Source: Geobacter sp.
Lineage (GTDB): Bacteria; Desulfobacterota; Desulfuromonadia; Geobacterales; Pseudopelobacteraceae
Reading direction: 5' to 3'
NCBI GenBank assembly: GCA_027346925.1
Contig: DAIERH010000002.1
Coordinates: forward strand, 1-58,362
DNA length: 58,362 nt
Shown here: positions 40,802 to 49,241 of the stretch, one piece after another
How the letters are laid out: the number at the start of each line of letters is the position of its first letter
How positions within the stretch are numbered: position 1 is the stretch's first letter
Program-made: the position numbers and the translations under genes
Notes under the pieces: model-generated
Database searches by the model: none
Told to the model about the DNA's origin: nothing
The model's input: only the letters and a program-made list of their open reading frames with translations

Positions 40802-41359
40802 CTATACCGCAGACGAAAATGCTTTTTCGATACCCGCGGCGTACTTGGCGATGATTGCAGCGCAGTCAGTGCCATTGATGATCTTCCTTGCCGACACATA
40901 GTCACAGGCGTCATCATGGATGTACATGGACAACCTTGCCCCCGTGAAAGAGCCCCTGCGCATACCATGGCTCATGATCAGGTAAGCATCTTCTGGCACC
41001 ATGACCAATTCCGGGTGGCTGACAAAATCTTTCCCCAGTACTCGCCCCATGGCGGCGTAATTGTCTTTCCATGTCAACTGGACATAGCCCCGTCCGTAAT
41101 ATGCCTTACCTGTGCCGGGGTCAGGTACACCGTACTTGTGACCGGTCCCCTTGCCGTACTCCTCTATAGGTTGGAGGGTCTTACCCGTCTCGTGCCAGGC
41201 AGTGGCAAGCATATAAGCAGCATGACGAATGTCAGTGACATTGTCGTCCGCTTCCAACTGGTCAATCAGGAAATTGAGCCCGGACAACTGGTTCGTATTC
41301 AAGGTCCCGAACGGCCCTTGGAAGGCGAATAGGAATTTTTCTCTATCGATGGCTTGCAT
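40802..41359 (-). CDS. Endolysin, glycoside hydrolase family 19
   Basis: The 185-residue enzyme has the family 19 chitinase-like fold used by many phage lysozymes: YMLATAWHETGKTLQPIEE with the catalytic glutamate near residue 57, then YYGRGYVQLTWKDNYAAMG. It cuts the peptidoglycan sugar backbone. The start overlaps the stop of the preceding gene. Confidence 0.88.
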   Translation of the reverse strand: MQAIDREKFLFAFQGPFGTLNTNQLSGLNFLIDQLEADDNVTDIRHAAYMLATAWHETGKTLQPIEEYGKGTGHKYGVPDPGTGKAYYGRGYVQLTWKDNYAAMGRVLGKDFVSHPELVMVPEDAYLIMSHGMRRGSFTGARLSMYIHDDACDYVSARKIINGTDCAAIIAKYAAGIEKAFSSAV

Positions 41360-41829
41360 CAGAATATCTCCGCCAGAGGGTTTGGGTCTTTTCCCGTTTC
41401 AGGTGGTGCCATCGCCGGGGATTCGGCCGGAACAGCGGTTTTCTTGCGCCCGGGGGAGGCAACCGGCTGCGGAGTATCAACTACCACTTGCGCCGCCTCA
41501 ACCCGCTTCTGCTCCATAGCAATCAGTTCTTCCTGCGTCATGGTCTTGCGGAGTTCACGCCAGGCTTCAAATTCGGCCTTCTCTGCCGCGTCCATATCGA
41601 CCTTGGCACCAGGCTTCGGCTCATACTTGCGGTAATACTGGGAGCACATACGATCCTTCAGCAGGTAGTCGCGGTGCTCCTGGGAGATGACTACACAGAC
41701 GCTCGCTTGCATGTCGCCGGTCAGTTCCGGCCGGGGCGCGAATACGTACTGTACTTTGCCAATGTGGAAAATCGTGGCGCCTTCTCTCTCGATCAGGCAT
41801 TCAACCATGTTGTCGAACACGCTACTCAT
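41359..41829 (-). CDS. Hypothetical late protein (156 aa)
   Basis: The N-terminal half is alpha-beta (IFHIGKVQYVFAPRPE), followed by a charged helix and a proline-rich tail. The start follows AGGAGGAGTT. No family is recognised. It stands between the capsid and lysis genes. Confidence 0.6.
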   Translation of the reverse strand: MSSVFDNMVECLIEREGATIFHIGKVQYVFAPRPELTGDMQASVCVVISQEHRDYLLKDRMCSQYYRKYEPKPGAKVDMDAAEKAEFEAWRELRKTMTQEELIAMEQKRVEAAQVVVDTPQPVASPGRKKTAVPAESPAMAPPETGKDPNPLAEIF

Positions 41830-41859
41830 AACTCCTCCTGTCCTTTTGTGGTGAAGTCA

Positions 41860-41882
41860 GGGGGGGGGGACTGCCCCCCCCC
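41860..41882. terminator. G10/C9 hairpin between late genes
   Basis: G10 (41860-41869) and C9 (41874-41882) form a strong stem with a four-base loop. It lies between two late leftward genes but has no T-tract on that strand; a T-rich stretch follows on the plus strand. It may pause or partially end transcription. Confidence 0.45.
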
Positions 41883-41904
41883 TCTTGGTTCTTTTTTCTG
41901 TCGG

Positions 41905-42345
41905 CTAGTCGCCGTACAAGAGCCACATGCTGATACTGCGTGCTCCACTGCCGGTTTTGGTCCAGGTACCCCTGACGTACTGGCAGTAGCTGTCAACGTT
42001 AAAAAGGGTGGAAGTGGTGGCGGAGACAGCGTTTGCTCCGACATCCTTACTGGTTACCCACGGGCCGGAGCTGGTCGGAGCGCACTGCAGCGTAGCCGTG
42101 CCGGGCAGGGATGCCAAGGTGTCGGTTCCATTCGTGGAATAGCCGACAAAGATGGCCGTTTTCTTGGTGTTACGGTCGACTTTTTGCGCGGCGCTGTACC
42201 GGGCTGTAGAACCCAGACCTGTGTACTGGCTGAAGACCTGCGTCATGTACGCACCGGAGGGATTGTTGATCCTCTCTGCCATGGCAATTGCTGCAACACC
42301 AAGGCAGAGGGTCATGACCGTGAAAAACAACAGGAACTTTCTCAT
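41905..42345 (-). CDS. Secreted/virion-surface protein with signal peptide (146 aa)
   Basis: Residues 1-23 form a signal peptide (RKFLLFFTVMTLCLGVAAIA, then AMA). The mature part is a small beta-rich domain with three cysteines or fewer (ATLQCAPTSSGPW, VDSYCQYVRGTW). It lies directly after the capsid genes. An exported surface or decoration protein is possible. RBS AAAGGAGAGTCC. Confidence 0.62.
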   Translation of the reverse strand: MRKFLLFFTVMTLCLGVAAIAMAERINNPSGAYMTQVFSQYTGLGSTARYSAAQKVDRNTKKTAIFVGYSTNGTDTLASLPGTATLQCAPTSSGPWVTSKDVGANAVSATTSTLFNVDSYCQYVRGTWTKTGSGARSISMWLLYGD

Positions 42346-42376
42346 AATGGACTCTCCTTTGTCCTGACTATGGGGG

Positions 42377-42925
42377 TTAATCCCCGTTGGATGCGCGGTA
42401 ACTGAAGACCAGCGACAGAACGGCGTTGGCGTTAAGCCCCGCGGCGCCAGCAGCGATCTTGATGCCGATCCACCGCGGGTAGGCTACGGCCGGCAGGCGA
42501 AGCCCGTCGACGACCGATGCTCGGGCAACCCCACCGGCCTGGCCGACAGTGGATGCCGTGATCAGGTTAGTGCTGGCCACGATGTCGGTAAAGTCCTGCT
42601 TGAGGGCCGCAACGGTCATGGTCAGGCCGGCACCAGTATCGATGTCGTCCGCGCAGAGGATGCAGTCGACCGGTACGTGATACGCCGGCAGCGGCAGTGC
42701 CACGTAGATGTCATTGGTGGCAAGCGGATCAACGGCGGCGGTCAGGGTGATCTTGCTTTCGACGGTAACCGTCTGAGCATCATGCACCGCGGTAATGGCC
42801 GGATACGTCCCATCTGCGGGGACGTTGGTAGTAGCATCGCCGGCAGTCGGTGCCCCGGTGGCGGTGTTGCTGGTCGCCGGGGTGACTCCGGTTGCCTTGT
42901 CCATGTAACGAATGGTCTGTGCCAT
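42377..42925 (-). CDS. Head decoration-like protein (182 aa)
   Basis: The protein is alanine/threonine-rich with beta strands and no catalytic motif. It is encoded just after the major capsid protein and shares its MAQTI opening. A capsid accessory or decoration role is likely from position. The start follows GAGGAAAAGAC. Confidence 0.6.
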   Translation of the reverse strand: MAQTIRYMDKATGVTPATSNTATGAPTAGDATTNVPADGTYPAITAVHDAQTVTVESKITLTAAVDPLATNDIYVALPLPAYHVPVDCILCADDIDTGAGLTMTVAALKQDFTDIVASTNLITASTVGQAGGVARASVVDGLRLPAVAYPRWIGIKIAAGAAGLNANAVLSLVFSYRASNGD

Positions 42926-42939
42926 GTCTTTTCCTCCGA

Positions 42940-42970
42940 AAAAGGGGTTAGAGGGGCGTCACCGCCCCTC
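42940..42970 (-). terminator. Terminator after the major capsid gene
   Basis: On the minus strand an 8-bp stem with arms GAGGGGCG and CGCCCCTC (42951-42970) is followed by CCCCTTTTT. It lies directly after the capsid gene and could reduce transcription of the genes beyond it. Confidence 0.65.
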
Positions 42971-42974
42971 GTGA

Positions 42975-44078
42975 TTACGGTTTCTTCGCGGCAGTATCAA
43001 CCGCCATGACACCAAAGTCAAGGCCGTTGAAGGTAACCTTCTTGATCCCCATGATGACGTTGGTGTAGATGGCAATCTTATTGCCGGCGTCCTTTTCCTC
43101 TTCGCGCCAGCCGAAGCGAAGATCCTTGCCCGGGGAGCCGAAGGCGATGGTGGCAGCCTGGACACCGCAGAACAGTGCGCGGCTGGCGGAGACGTTGGAA
43201 CCGGCGCCGTAGTCGGTGAACCGGATCACATTCTGGTGCTTGTGCATGACAACATCGTTGTGGATACCGATGGCACCGGTGATGAATGCCGACTTGTTCC
43301 CCAGGGCGGTGGCCAGGGCTTTCTGGATTTCGGCCCAGCCGTTGGTGTCGGTCCCGTTACGGAGGTCGAACGACTGGTAGGGGTCCATGACGCAGAGGTA
43401 ACGCTTCTCGCCCTCCACCTCGGCCGGCTGGATCTGCGGGATACCCTGTGTACCACCGCCCATCATCTCAGCGTAGGCCACGCAACGATCGATGGCTGCC
43501 AGGCTCATCTTGTCAGTCGCGGCCAGGTTGGCCTTGGCCGTTGCCGTGCCACCGTAAACGATGTGCTGGCTGTCCGGAGAGGTGAAGCTGTTGTTGGCGT
43601 AGCCGGCGAATGCCGTGCTCTCGATGAACTCGGCGTTGGTCCCCCGGGAACCGGACAGGTACATGAAGAAGGTCTCGTCGAAGAGCCGAGCCCAGTAGTC
43701 GGTCTGCCTGGCCTTACCGATCTTCCGCAGGTCGTGCAGGGTCCGCTTGCGGGTCATACGTCCACCGCAGTCAACCCCGTGCCGCAACTGGTCGATGTAC
43801 ACCACGTCGGTGTAGAAGTTCAGTTGCTCCTCTTTGCCCTCGATCACATTGTCGCCCTGGGTTGGAGCGGCCTTGAGCTGCATCGACAGGTCGTAGGTGA
43901 TCTGCTCGCCGGAATCCGCTTCCAGGTCCGTGAGCCTCCAGATGGGCTTGGTGGGCACTTCGCCGGACCCCATGAACTTGTTGGTCCAGTACCCCTTCCG
44001 CCCGATGTCGACCGCCAGATTACCGGAGTAAATCTTGACGGCCATGGCGTTGTTCAAACCGATAATCGTCTGTGCCAT
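42975..44078 (-). CDS. Major capsid protein, N4-gp56 family
   Basis: The 367-residue protein matches the N4-gp56 capsid family: ITYDLSMQLKAAPTQGDNVIEGKEE... with DVVYIDQLRHGVDCGG in the first third, then RKIGKARQTDYWARLFDETFF and a C-terminal GAATIAFG-like stretch. It has the HK97 fold and builds the head. Length is typical. A small scaffold-like gene lies upstream. The start follows AAGGGAGGCAGCAC. Confidence 0.92.
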   Translation of the reverse strand: MAQTIIGLNNAMAVKIYSGNLAVDIGRKGYWTNKFMGSGEVPTKPIWRLTDLEADSGEQITYDLSMQLKAAPTQGDNVIEGKEEQLNFYTDVVYIDQLRHGVDCGGRMTRKRTLHDLRKIGKARQTDYWARLFDETFFMYLSGSRGTNAEFIESTAFAGYANNSFTSPDSQHIVYGGTATAKANLAATDKMSLAAIDRCVAYAEMMGGGTQGIPQIQPAEVEGEKRYLCVMDPYQSFDLRNGTDTNGWAEIQKALATALGNKSAFITGAIGIHNDVVMHKHQNVIRFTDYGAGSNVSASRALFCGVQAATIAFGSPGKDLRFGWREEEKDAGNKIAIYTNVIMGIKKVTFNGLDFGVMAVDTAAKKP

Positions 44079-44141
44079 GTGCTGCCTCCCTTGTGGTTTA
44101 CCGGCGGTCGTCGGCCGATGGATTTTGCGGCAGTGCCGCGC

Positions 44142-44609
44142 TTATGCAGGTAGATACCCTGTCTCGAATGCTTTGGCTGGGCTGTAGCTCTGGTAGCCGT
44201 CGTCGTAGACCACGAACCATCCACCCTCTTCCGGGTTGTGATTGGCCAGCCATGAGTCATCTACGGTGACGCTTTGGCCGATAAGCCCGAAATGGAGCGT
44301 GGCCGTGGCGCACTTGACGATGCTGTCATCCTGGTTGTGTAGGTCTATCTTCGTGATCTTGGCTGCCTGTACCATCTTGTGACACCGGTACACCGGCAGT
44401 GTGCATCCTTCAGCCATGTCCGCCTCCTCAAATTTGGTCAGCTTCATGTGCCGGATAGGTATGGACGGGTCGGCTCGGATCACCATGATATTGGCCGGCC
44501 TCGCACGCCTCACCATGACGATAGATATTCGTCTTGTGGCGTGACTGGCGATATGCGACAGGTCAAATACCAGCTCGTCACCGTCGTTGATGATCTTGGT
44601 CAGGGACAT
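44142..44609 (-). CDS. Hypothetical head-region protein (155 aa)
   Basis: A beta-rich protein with SHATRRISIVMVRR near the start and a GGWFVVYDDGYQSY stretch near the end. It lies between the scaffold and capsid genes, as do minor head proteins of N4-gp56 phages. The start follows GAGGATGTAGCCC. Confidence 0.58.
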   Translation of the reverse strand: MSLTKIINDGDELVFDLSHIASHATRRISIVMVRRARPANIMVIRADPSIPIRHMKLTKFEEADMAEGCTLPVYRCHKMVQAAKITKIDLHNQDDSIVKCATATLHFGLIGQSVTVDDSWLANHNPEEGGWFVVYDDGYQSYSPAKAFETGYLPA

Positions 44610-44612
44610 GGG

Positions 44613-45665
44613 CTACATCCTCGCCAACATGGCTTCCCGCTGTGCCGGGCTCATCTGTTCAAGCGCCTTCTCGAACTTTTCCCCGGACAGGCGGGTGATG
44701 GCTGAGAAGGGGTTGCCGACCTGCTCGGCTTCGGCCACGGGAACGTTGGAGAGCGTCTGCACTGTGCGGGTGGCAGCGGCCGGTTTTGTCTCAGCGGCGG
44801 CTGGTTTCGTTGCGGCCGGGGCAGTAGCCACCGCCGGTTTTGCAGTCGCGCCGGGCAGCGGCAGCCCGAATGCCTGCCGCACCAGTTTGTCAGCCTCCAG
44901 AAGGATCTGCATACCAGACTTGGCTGCGTTGGCAGGGATGGAGTTCAGCCGCTCTACCTGCTTCGAGAGGGCGCCAAACATGGCATCCGCCCGAATGGAA
45001 AAGGTCTTGCCATCGGCTTCCAACTCCCGGTAGTCGGGCCGAGCAGCCACGAACGCCGCCTGCTCCTTCTGCCAAGTGAGGTCGTCCTTGGCGATGTCCC
45101 GCTGCTGGATCTGGTAGTGCATGACCTCCCGATTGAGCTTGTTGGTCTCGGCCCGGTAGGCGCTGGCTTCAATGTCGCCGTCGGTGAACTGCTGCTCCAG
45201 CGCGTCGAACTTGGCTTGAATCTCGGCCGGCACCTCGTCGGACAGCGGGATCTCAGAGTCGGAAATCCTGGGCCGGAACGAAAGTAATTCGTCGTCGGTA
45301 GGCAGTGTGCCGGTCTCGATCGGGGCGGACTCCACCTCAGCGGCAGCCTCGGCCACAGGTTCAACCTCCGGCGCGGAATCCTCTTCCACCTCGGCAGGCT
45401 TCGGCTCCTCGCCGGCGATGGCCGCCAGGGTGTCCTCATCGAAATCCATCGATTCTTCCTCGTACTCGGTGCCATCCCCAAGCACTTGGTGCGCACCTTC
45501 GCCCTCGTCGGTCTCCACTAGGGCTTCACGCTCGAAATCGGACAGACCTTCCCACTCGTCTTCTGAGACATGGGTGGGGCGTTCGGGGACGGAAGCAACA
45601 CCGCCACCGCCTGCCTCTGCTGTGTCTCTCAAAATCATCGGTCTCATACCAAAAACCAGTTTCAT
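44613..45665 (-). CDS. Scaffolding-like protein (350 aa)
   Basis: Composition is very acidic (long E/D/A/P stretches at residues 30-150) followed by charged helices (FDALEQQFTDGDIEASAYRA) and an alanine/proline linker. These are usual features of phage scaffolding proteins that guide capsid assembly. It lies between portal and capsid genes, the usual place. The start follows AAGGAGGAGCAC. Confidence 0.68.
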   Translation of the reverse strand: MKLVFGMRPMILRDTAEAGGGGVASVPERPTHVSEDEWEGLSDFEREALVETDEGEGAHQVLGDGTEYEEESMDFDEDTLAAIAGEEPKPAEVEEDSAPEVEPVAEAAAEVESAPIETGTLPTDDELLSFRPRISDSEIPLSDEVPAEIQAKFDALEQQFTDGDIEASAYRAETNKLNREVMHYQIQQRDIAKDDLTWQKEQAAFVAARPDYRELEADGKTFSIRADAMFGALSKQVERLNSIPANAAKSGMQILLEADKLVRQAFGLPLPGATAKPAVATAPAATKPAAAETKPAAATRTVQTLSNVPVAEAEQVGNPFSAITRLSGEKFEKALEQMSPAQREAMLARM

Positions 45666-45686
45666 GTGCTCCTCCTTGACTCGTGG

Positions 45687-45938
45687 TTACTCCGCAGCCA
45701 GACCCATATCGATCATAGCTTGCGCTTCTTCCTTTTTGCGCTTCGACTCCTCTATCTTGCATGCGGCCATCTTCTGGCACTTCTTCATCCGCTCGGGGTC
45801 TTTCTTGACTGCCTCGGCCCGGCACAGGGCGTCCAAGTCGCGCTCGATCTCCCACCGCTCGTCACTGTAGGGCATATCAGCTATGGTAGCCGTTGGCTTC
45901 CGCGCCCTCTTCCGTTTCCTCTCGCCCACTATCGCCAT
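45687..45938 (-). CDS. Small basic head-region protein (83 aa)
   Basis: A basic N terminus (GERKRKRARKPTAT) is followed by a charged helix. No family is recognised. The start follows GGAGGGTAGGGAC. It may be a small head or portal accessory protein. Confidence 0.58.
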   Translation of the reverse strand: MAIVGERKRKRARKPTATIADMPYSDERWEIERDLDALCRAEAVKKDPERMKKCQKMAACKIEESKRKKEEAQAMIDMGLAAE

Positions 45939-45942
45939 GTCC

Positions 45943-48126
45943 CTACCCTCCGATCTGTTGTGCCTGTTCGATTATCGTGTCAGCCCCGTCGACGATCTGA
46001 GGGGCAACGTGGATCATGCCGGCGGTCTCCATGGCCTTCATGAACATGTCAACCTTCTTGACCATGGCGGAGACGCTATCCATGGCAGCCTTGCTCTGTT
46101 TGCCGGCTGCGTCGGCCTCCTTGGTGGCGATCTCCGCCTCCTTCAGTCGCATCTCCAGTTGCAGCATCTGCTCTTTGATGGCCTGTTCCTGCTGCTGTTG
46201 CGCCATCTTGGCCTGTTGCTCCTGTTGCTTCTTGGCCTGCTCATCAGGCGTCATACCCTCATCCGGGCCTTCCTGTCCGTTGATCTTTCGAATCCTGGCG
46301 ACCATCTCGTCTTTGCCCGGTAGCTCGTCCATCATGTCGACAACCATGTCAAGCAGCGCCAGGGCAACATTGCCCATACCGGCGCCGGCCAGCGACTGCA
46401 CCAGTGTGTTGAGCGTATCGAACATCGCCAGGCGGATAGTCTCCCTGAAATCCTGTTTACTGACGATAAAATCAGACTTCCACCGCAGGATGGAGTTGGT
46501 GAACCCCTCGGGGGCATTCATGTCGTTCAACTTGACGAACTCATCCTTGCGCTCGTCTCCGGTGACGCGGATCTCTTTTTCCTGGTCCCAGTACTGTTCC
46601 ATGAGGGCCAGGATGCACTCCCCTTGCTGCTGGAACGAGTGGTAGTAGTTGTCGAACACAATGCCGCTGGTGGTGTGCCCCTGGAGCTGTCGGGCCTCGA
46701 TGGCTTTGCCGGACGTGGCGTTGGTCCTCTTGCCCAGATTTTCGTCGGTGACGCCGGCAATGTCCTGGATGAACTTGGCGTCATCCTGTGCCAGTTGGAT
46801 ATGGGCGGCGGCCAAGGGCTGCTCGTTGATGAAATGAATCTTGCCAGATGTGAGCGCCCCGGCGTTGGCCTCAGCTAGGGTATCTGGTCTGTCCATCTCG
46901 GCCCGGAATGCTGCCGGGTCGTCGATGGCGCCCTTCTCATAGGCCACCTTGTGCATTGCCAGGATGCTCAACGACTTCGACCGGCGTTTGTTCAGGTCGG
47001 ACTGCGGGTCACGGATGTCCCGGATGATGCCGTAGGGCATACCGTCCCGTCTGCGCCGATAGCAGAAGATCGGGAAGAAGGGGAACGACTCGTGGTCGTA
47101 GGGAGTCAGCGAGTCATGCAGGAACGTGGCACCGGCCCACATGGCAACGCGGGTGGTCATTTTCACGGTGTCGTACAGGGTGGCGTACTTCCCGCGGACC
47201 AGGTACTCGTGTTCCTCTTCGCCCGGGCGGAAAATGACGTTGTGCCGGGTGCCGTAGGGCGTCTGGTCATCCCGGATCTGCATCAACTTGACCCGGGCAG
47301 GCGTCCGATACCACATTTCGCACAGCTTGACCCGCTCGCGGAGACCGTCATAGGCGCCGCCGAGCAGCGCGTCCACGTCGGTCTCGATGTCGAACTCGCT
47401 GGCATTGTCGCTCATGATTGGATCTTCAGGCAGATACGGATAGAGCGAGTTGACGCCAGATGACAGAAGCTCCAGCGCGTCGGCCCGGGCTGGGAACATG
47501 TTCTGCGCCACGTCCAGGTCGGTCCACTTCTCCCGCAACACGTAGCGCCATGCGTTGATATCGTCACCGCCCAGGTGGTCGAACCACATGTAGCGCCAGT
47601 TCTCCTTGCGGTAGTAGATCGGTTCATCGCCGGGGTGTGCACCTATCTCGATCCAGCCGAGTCCGGCCCGGACGGCATCGGCGAACGCCTCAGACCGGAT
47701 ATACTCCCCATAGCTGAGATCCTGCACGTACTTGATGCCCTTGGTCTTGGTTTTGGCGTCCTGAATGTCGGTTTTGCGCCGGGGCTTGACGGAGAAGTCA
47801 ATCCGTGACTTGCGCTCAGTGCCCAGAATCCAGTTGACGGTGTTCTTCGTGAGGTTGAAAACGAGGGGATCTTGACCGCGCCCGGTCAGGATGTTGATGT
47901 CGTCGGCTTCCAGTTGGATACCATCATAGAAATCCTCATCGATGGCCATCTGCTCTCGGTTCTCAGCCTGTGCCACCCGCGCCTGCCGGCGGTAGCGCAT
48001 CAGCTCCCGCAGACGGTCCTGCATCGCATCAGAATCCAGGGGGTGCTGGCCGTCAGAGTCGACCTTACCCGCCCGGGCTTCGATAGGAACTGCTGTTGGT
48101 CTGTCGGGTGCTGTGCTCTTGTTCAT
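45943..48126 (-). CDS. Portal protein, P22-like (727 aa)
   Basis: The sequence reads like the P22 portal: EDFYDGIQ near the start, VNWILGTERKSRIDFSVKPR, a KENWRYMWFDH stretch, and YGIIRDIRDPQSDLNKRRSK, followed by a long glutamine-rich helical barrel region (KKQQEQQAKMAQQQQEQ). Twelve copies form the DNA channel. ATG 48126 is preceded by AGGTACCC; an upstream ATG lies in the hairpin and has no ribosome site. Confidence 0.88.
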   Translation of the reverse strand: MNKSTAPDRPTAVPIEARAGKVDSDGQHPLDSDAMQDRLRELMRYRRQARVAQAENREQMAIDEDFYDGIQLEADDINILTGRGQDPLVFNLTKNTVNWILGTERKSRIDFSVKPRRKTDIQDAKTKTKGIKYVQDLSYGEYIRSEAFADAVRAGLGWIEIGAHPGDEPIYYRKENWRYMWFDHLGGDDINAWRYVLREKWTDLDVAQNMFPARADALELLSSGVNSLYPYLPEDPIMSDNASEFDIETDVDALLGGAYDGLRERVKLCEMWYRTPARVKLMQIRDDQTPYGTRHNVIFRPGEEEHEYLVRGKYATLYDTVKMTTRVAMWAGATFLHDSLTPYDHESFPFFPIFCYRRRRDGMPYGIIRDIRDPQSDLNKRRSKSLSILAMHKVAYEKGAIDDPAAFRAEMDRPDTLAEANAGALTSGKIHFINEQPLAAAHIQLAQDDAKFIQDIAGVTDENLGKRTNATSGKAIEARQLQGHTTSGIVFDNYYHSFQQQGECILALMEQYWDQEKEIRVTGDERKDEFVKLNDMNAPEGFTNSILRWKSDFIVSKQDFRETIRLAMFDTLNTLVQSLAGAGMGNVALALLDMVVDMMDELPGKDEMVARIRKINGQEGPDEGMTPDEQAKKQQEQQAKMAQQQQEQAIKEQMLQLEMRLKEAEIATKEADAAGKQSKAAMDSVSAMVKKVDMFMKAMETAGMIHVAPQIVDGADTIIEQAQQIGG

Positions 48127-48146
48127 GGGTACCTGGAAAAAAGAAA

Positions 48147-48197
48147 GGGCCACCATAGCTTAACCGGTTGTGTCCGGTGCTTGCTTTGGTGGCCCTT
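48147..48197 (-). terminator. Hairpin with T-tract in front of the portal gene
   Basis: On the minus strand the arms GGGCCACCAAAGC and GCTATGGTGGCCC close a stem of about 13 bp with one mismatch. TTTCTTTTTT follows directly, then the portal start. As a terminator it would separate terminase from portal transcription; it could also be an attenuator. Confidence 0.65.
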
Positions 48198-48253
48198 CGT
48201 CGCTCCTCACCTTGTTGGCTGAGGTGAGTCTGGAATCCGTGGGTTGTGGGTGA

Positions 48254-48406
48254 CTACACTCTCTCGGTGAAACCTATCTCTGCGTTGGTCATGCCACCCT
48301 GGTTCAGGTTGATGGTCAGGACTACTTGACCAGTGGCATTCGTGGGGATCTTGCCTGCCCTCACCAACATATCGATGATCGTTCTCAGTATGCCCTTGGC
48401 TGTCAT
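48254..48406 (-). CDS. Small late protein (50 aa)
   Basis: ATG 48406 follows AGGAGGAGTAA. The peptide runs MTAKGILRTIIDMLVRAGK, then a threonine/asparagine-rich stretch with TINLNQGGM. It is not recognised but its strong ribosome site and codon pattern support it. Confidence 0.6.
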   Translation of the reverse strand: MTAKGILRTIIDMLVRAGKIPTNATGQVVLTINLNQGGMTNAEIGFTERV

Positions 48407-48449
48407 TTACTCCTCCTTAGCATTTATACAGAAAGCATGTCAACAAAAA

Positions 48450-49040
48450 TTATGAGCCACTGTCGAAAACATCCTGCGCCTGGTCGGTCTCTGTCATCTC
48501 GGCCGGGACGTGATACGTTTTGCCGTCGATCCGGATAATGGCCTCGCCGATCTCCCGCTTATTCTCCGCCTCGGCCGGCTTCATGGCCTTCAGGTCGTCC
48601 AGACCATCCTGGATAAACAGCATCAACTGCACCAGAGCCTGAGAGGAGACGGTGATGTCGAGTAACTGACACGCCTTGAACAGGGAAAACCCGGTGCAGA
48701 GCAGCACTCCACTTCCGGCACTCAGCGACTCGGCAAACACGATGGCCGCGGCGTCCTCATTGGCCTGCTGCAGCGCATGGCCGATGGACAGCTTCCGTCG
48801 CCAGTAGATCTTGGTTGCCAGTTCATCGAACTGCTTCCGGTCCCACTCCATCACGTCCTTGTTGGCCTTGGGCTCCATGTACTTCCACATGGCCGAGAGT
48901 GGCACCATGAAGGAACGCCCAGGTCGGTCGTCACGGATCAGGACCATTGCCGGTTCGTAATCCTCGTGCCCTTCACCGGTCAGGGTCTTGACGTGGTGGA
49001 ACTCTTTCCGGAGTCCACCGAGTGCATTAAGGTGTGCCAT
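48450..49040 (-). CDS. Hypothetical late protein (196 aa)
   Basis: An alpha-beta start (VLIRDDRPGRSFMVPLSAMW) is followed by helices with FDELATKIYWRRKLSIGHA and LMLFIQDGLDDLK. It lies between the terminase and portal genes. No family is recognised. The start follows GGAGGAGGGACAG. Confidence 0.6.
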   Translation of the reverse strand: MAHLNALGGLRKEFHHVKTLTGEGHEDYEPAMVLIRDDRPGRSFMVPLSAMWKYMEPKANKDVMEWDRKQFDELATKIYWRRKLSIGHALQQANEDAAAIVFAESLSAGSGVLLCTGFSLFKACQLLDITVSSQALVQLMLFIQDGLDDLKAMKPAEAENKREIGEAIIRIDGKTYHVPAEMTETDQAQDVFDSGS

Positions 49041-49052
49041 CTGTCCCTCCTC

Positions 49053-49241
49053 CTATGTCGCCAGCATCATCTTGAGCACCCGGTTGAACTCGTCAATCCT
49101 GCGGGCAAACCGTGCTCTGCTGGCCGTAAAAATAAACCGTTCCCTCGCTCCTGGCAACTGGTTTTTGCCCATGTCGCGGTAATACCGCTTCGGGAGCTTA
49201 TGGTGTCGGTACCAGTCGGCGTAGATTATCTTGATCGCCAT
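49053..49241 (-). CDS. Small basic late protein (62 aa)
   Basis: A basic, aromatic-rich protein (YADWYRHHKLPKRYYRDMG) overlapping the end of the large terminase gene by 16 bases. It may bind DNA or help packaging. Function is unknown. Confidence 0.55.
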   Translation of the reverse strand: MAIKIIYADWYRHHKLPKRYYRDMGKNQLPGARERFIFTASRARFARRIDEFNRVLKMMLAT

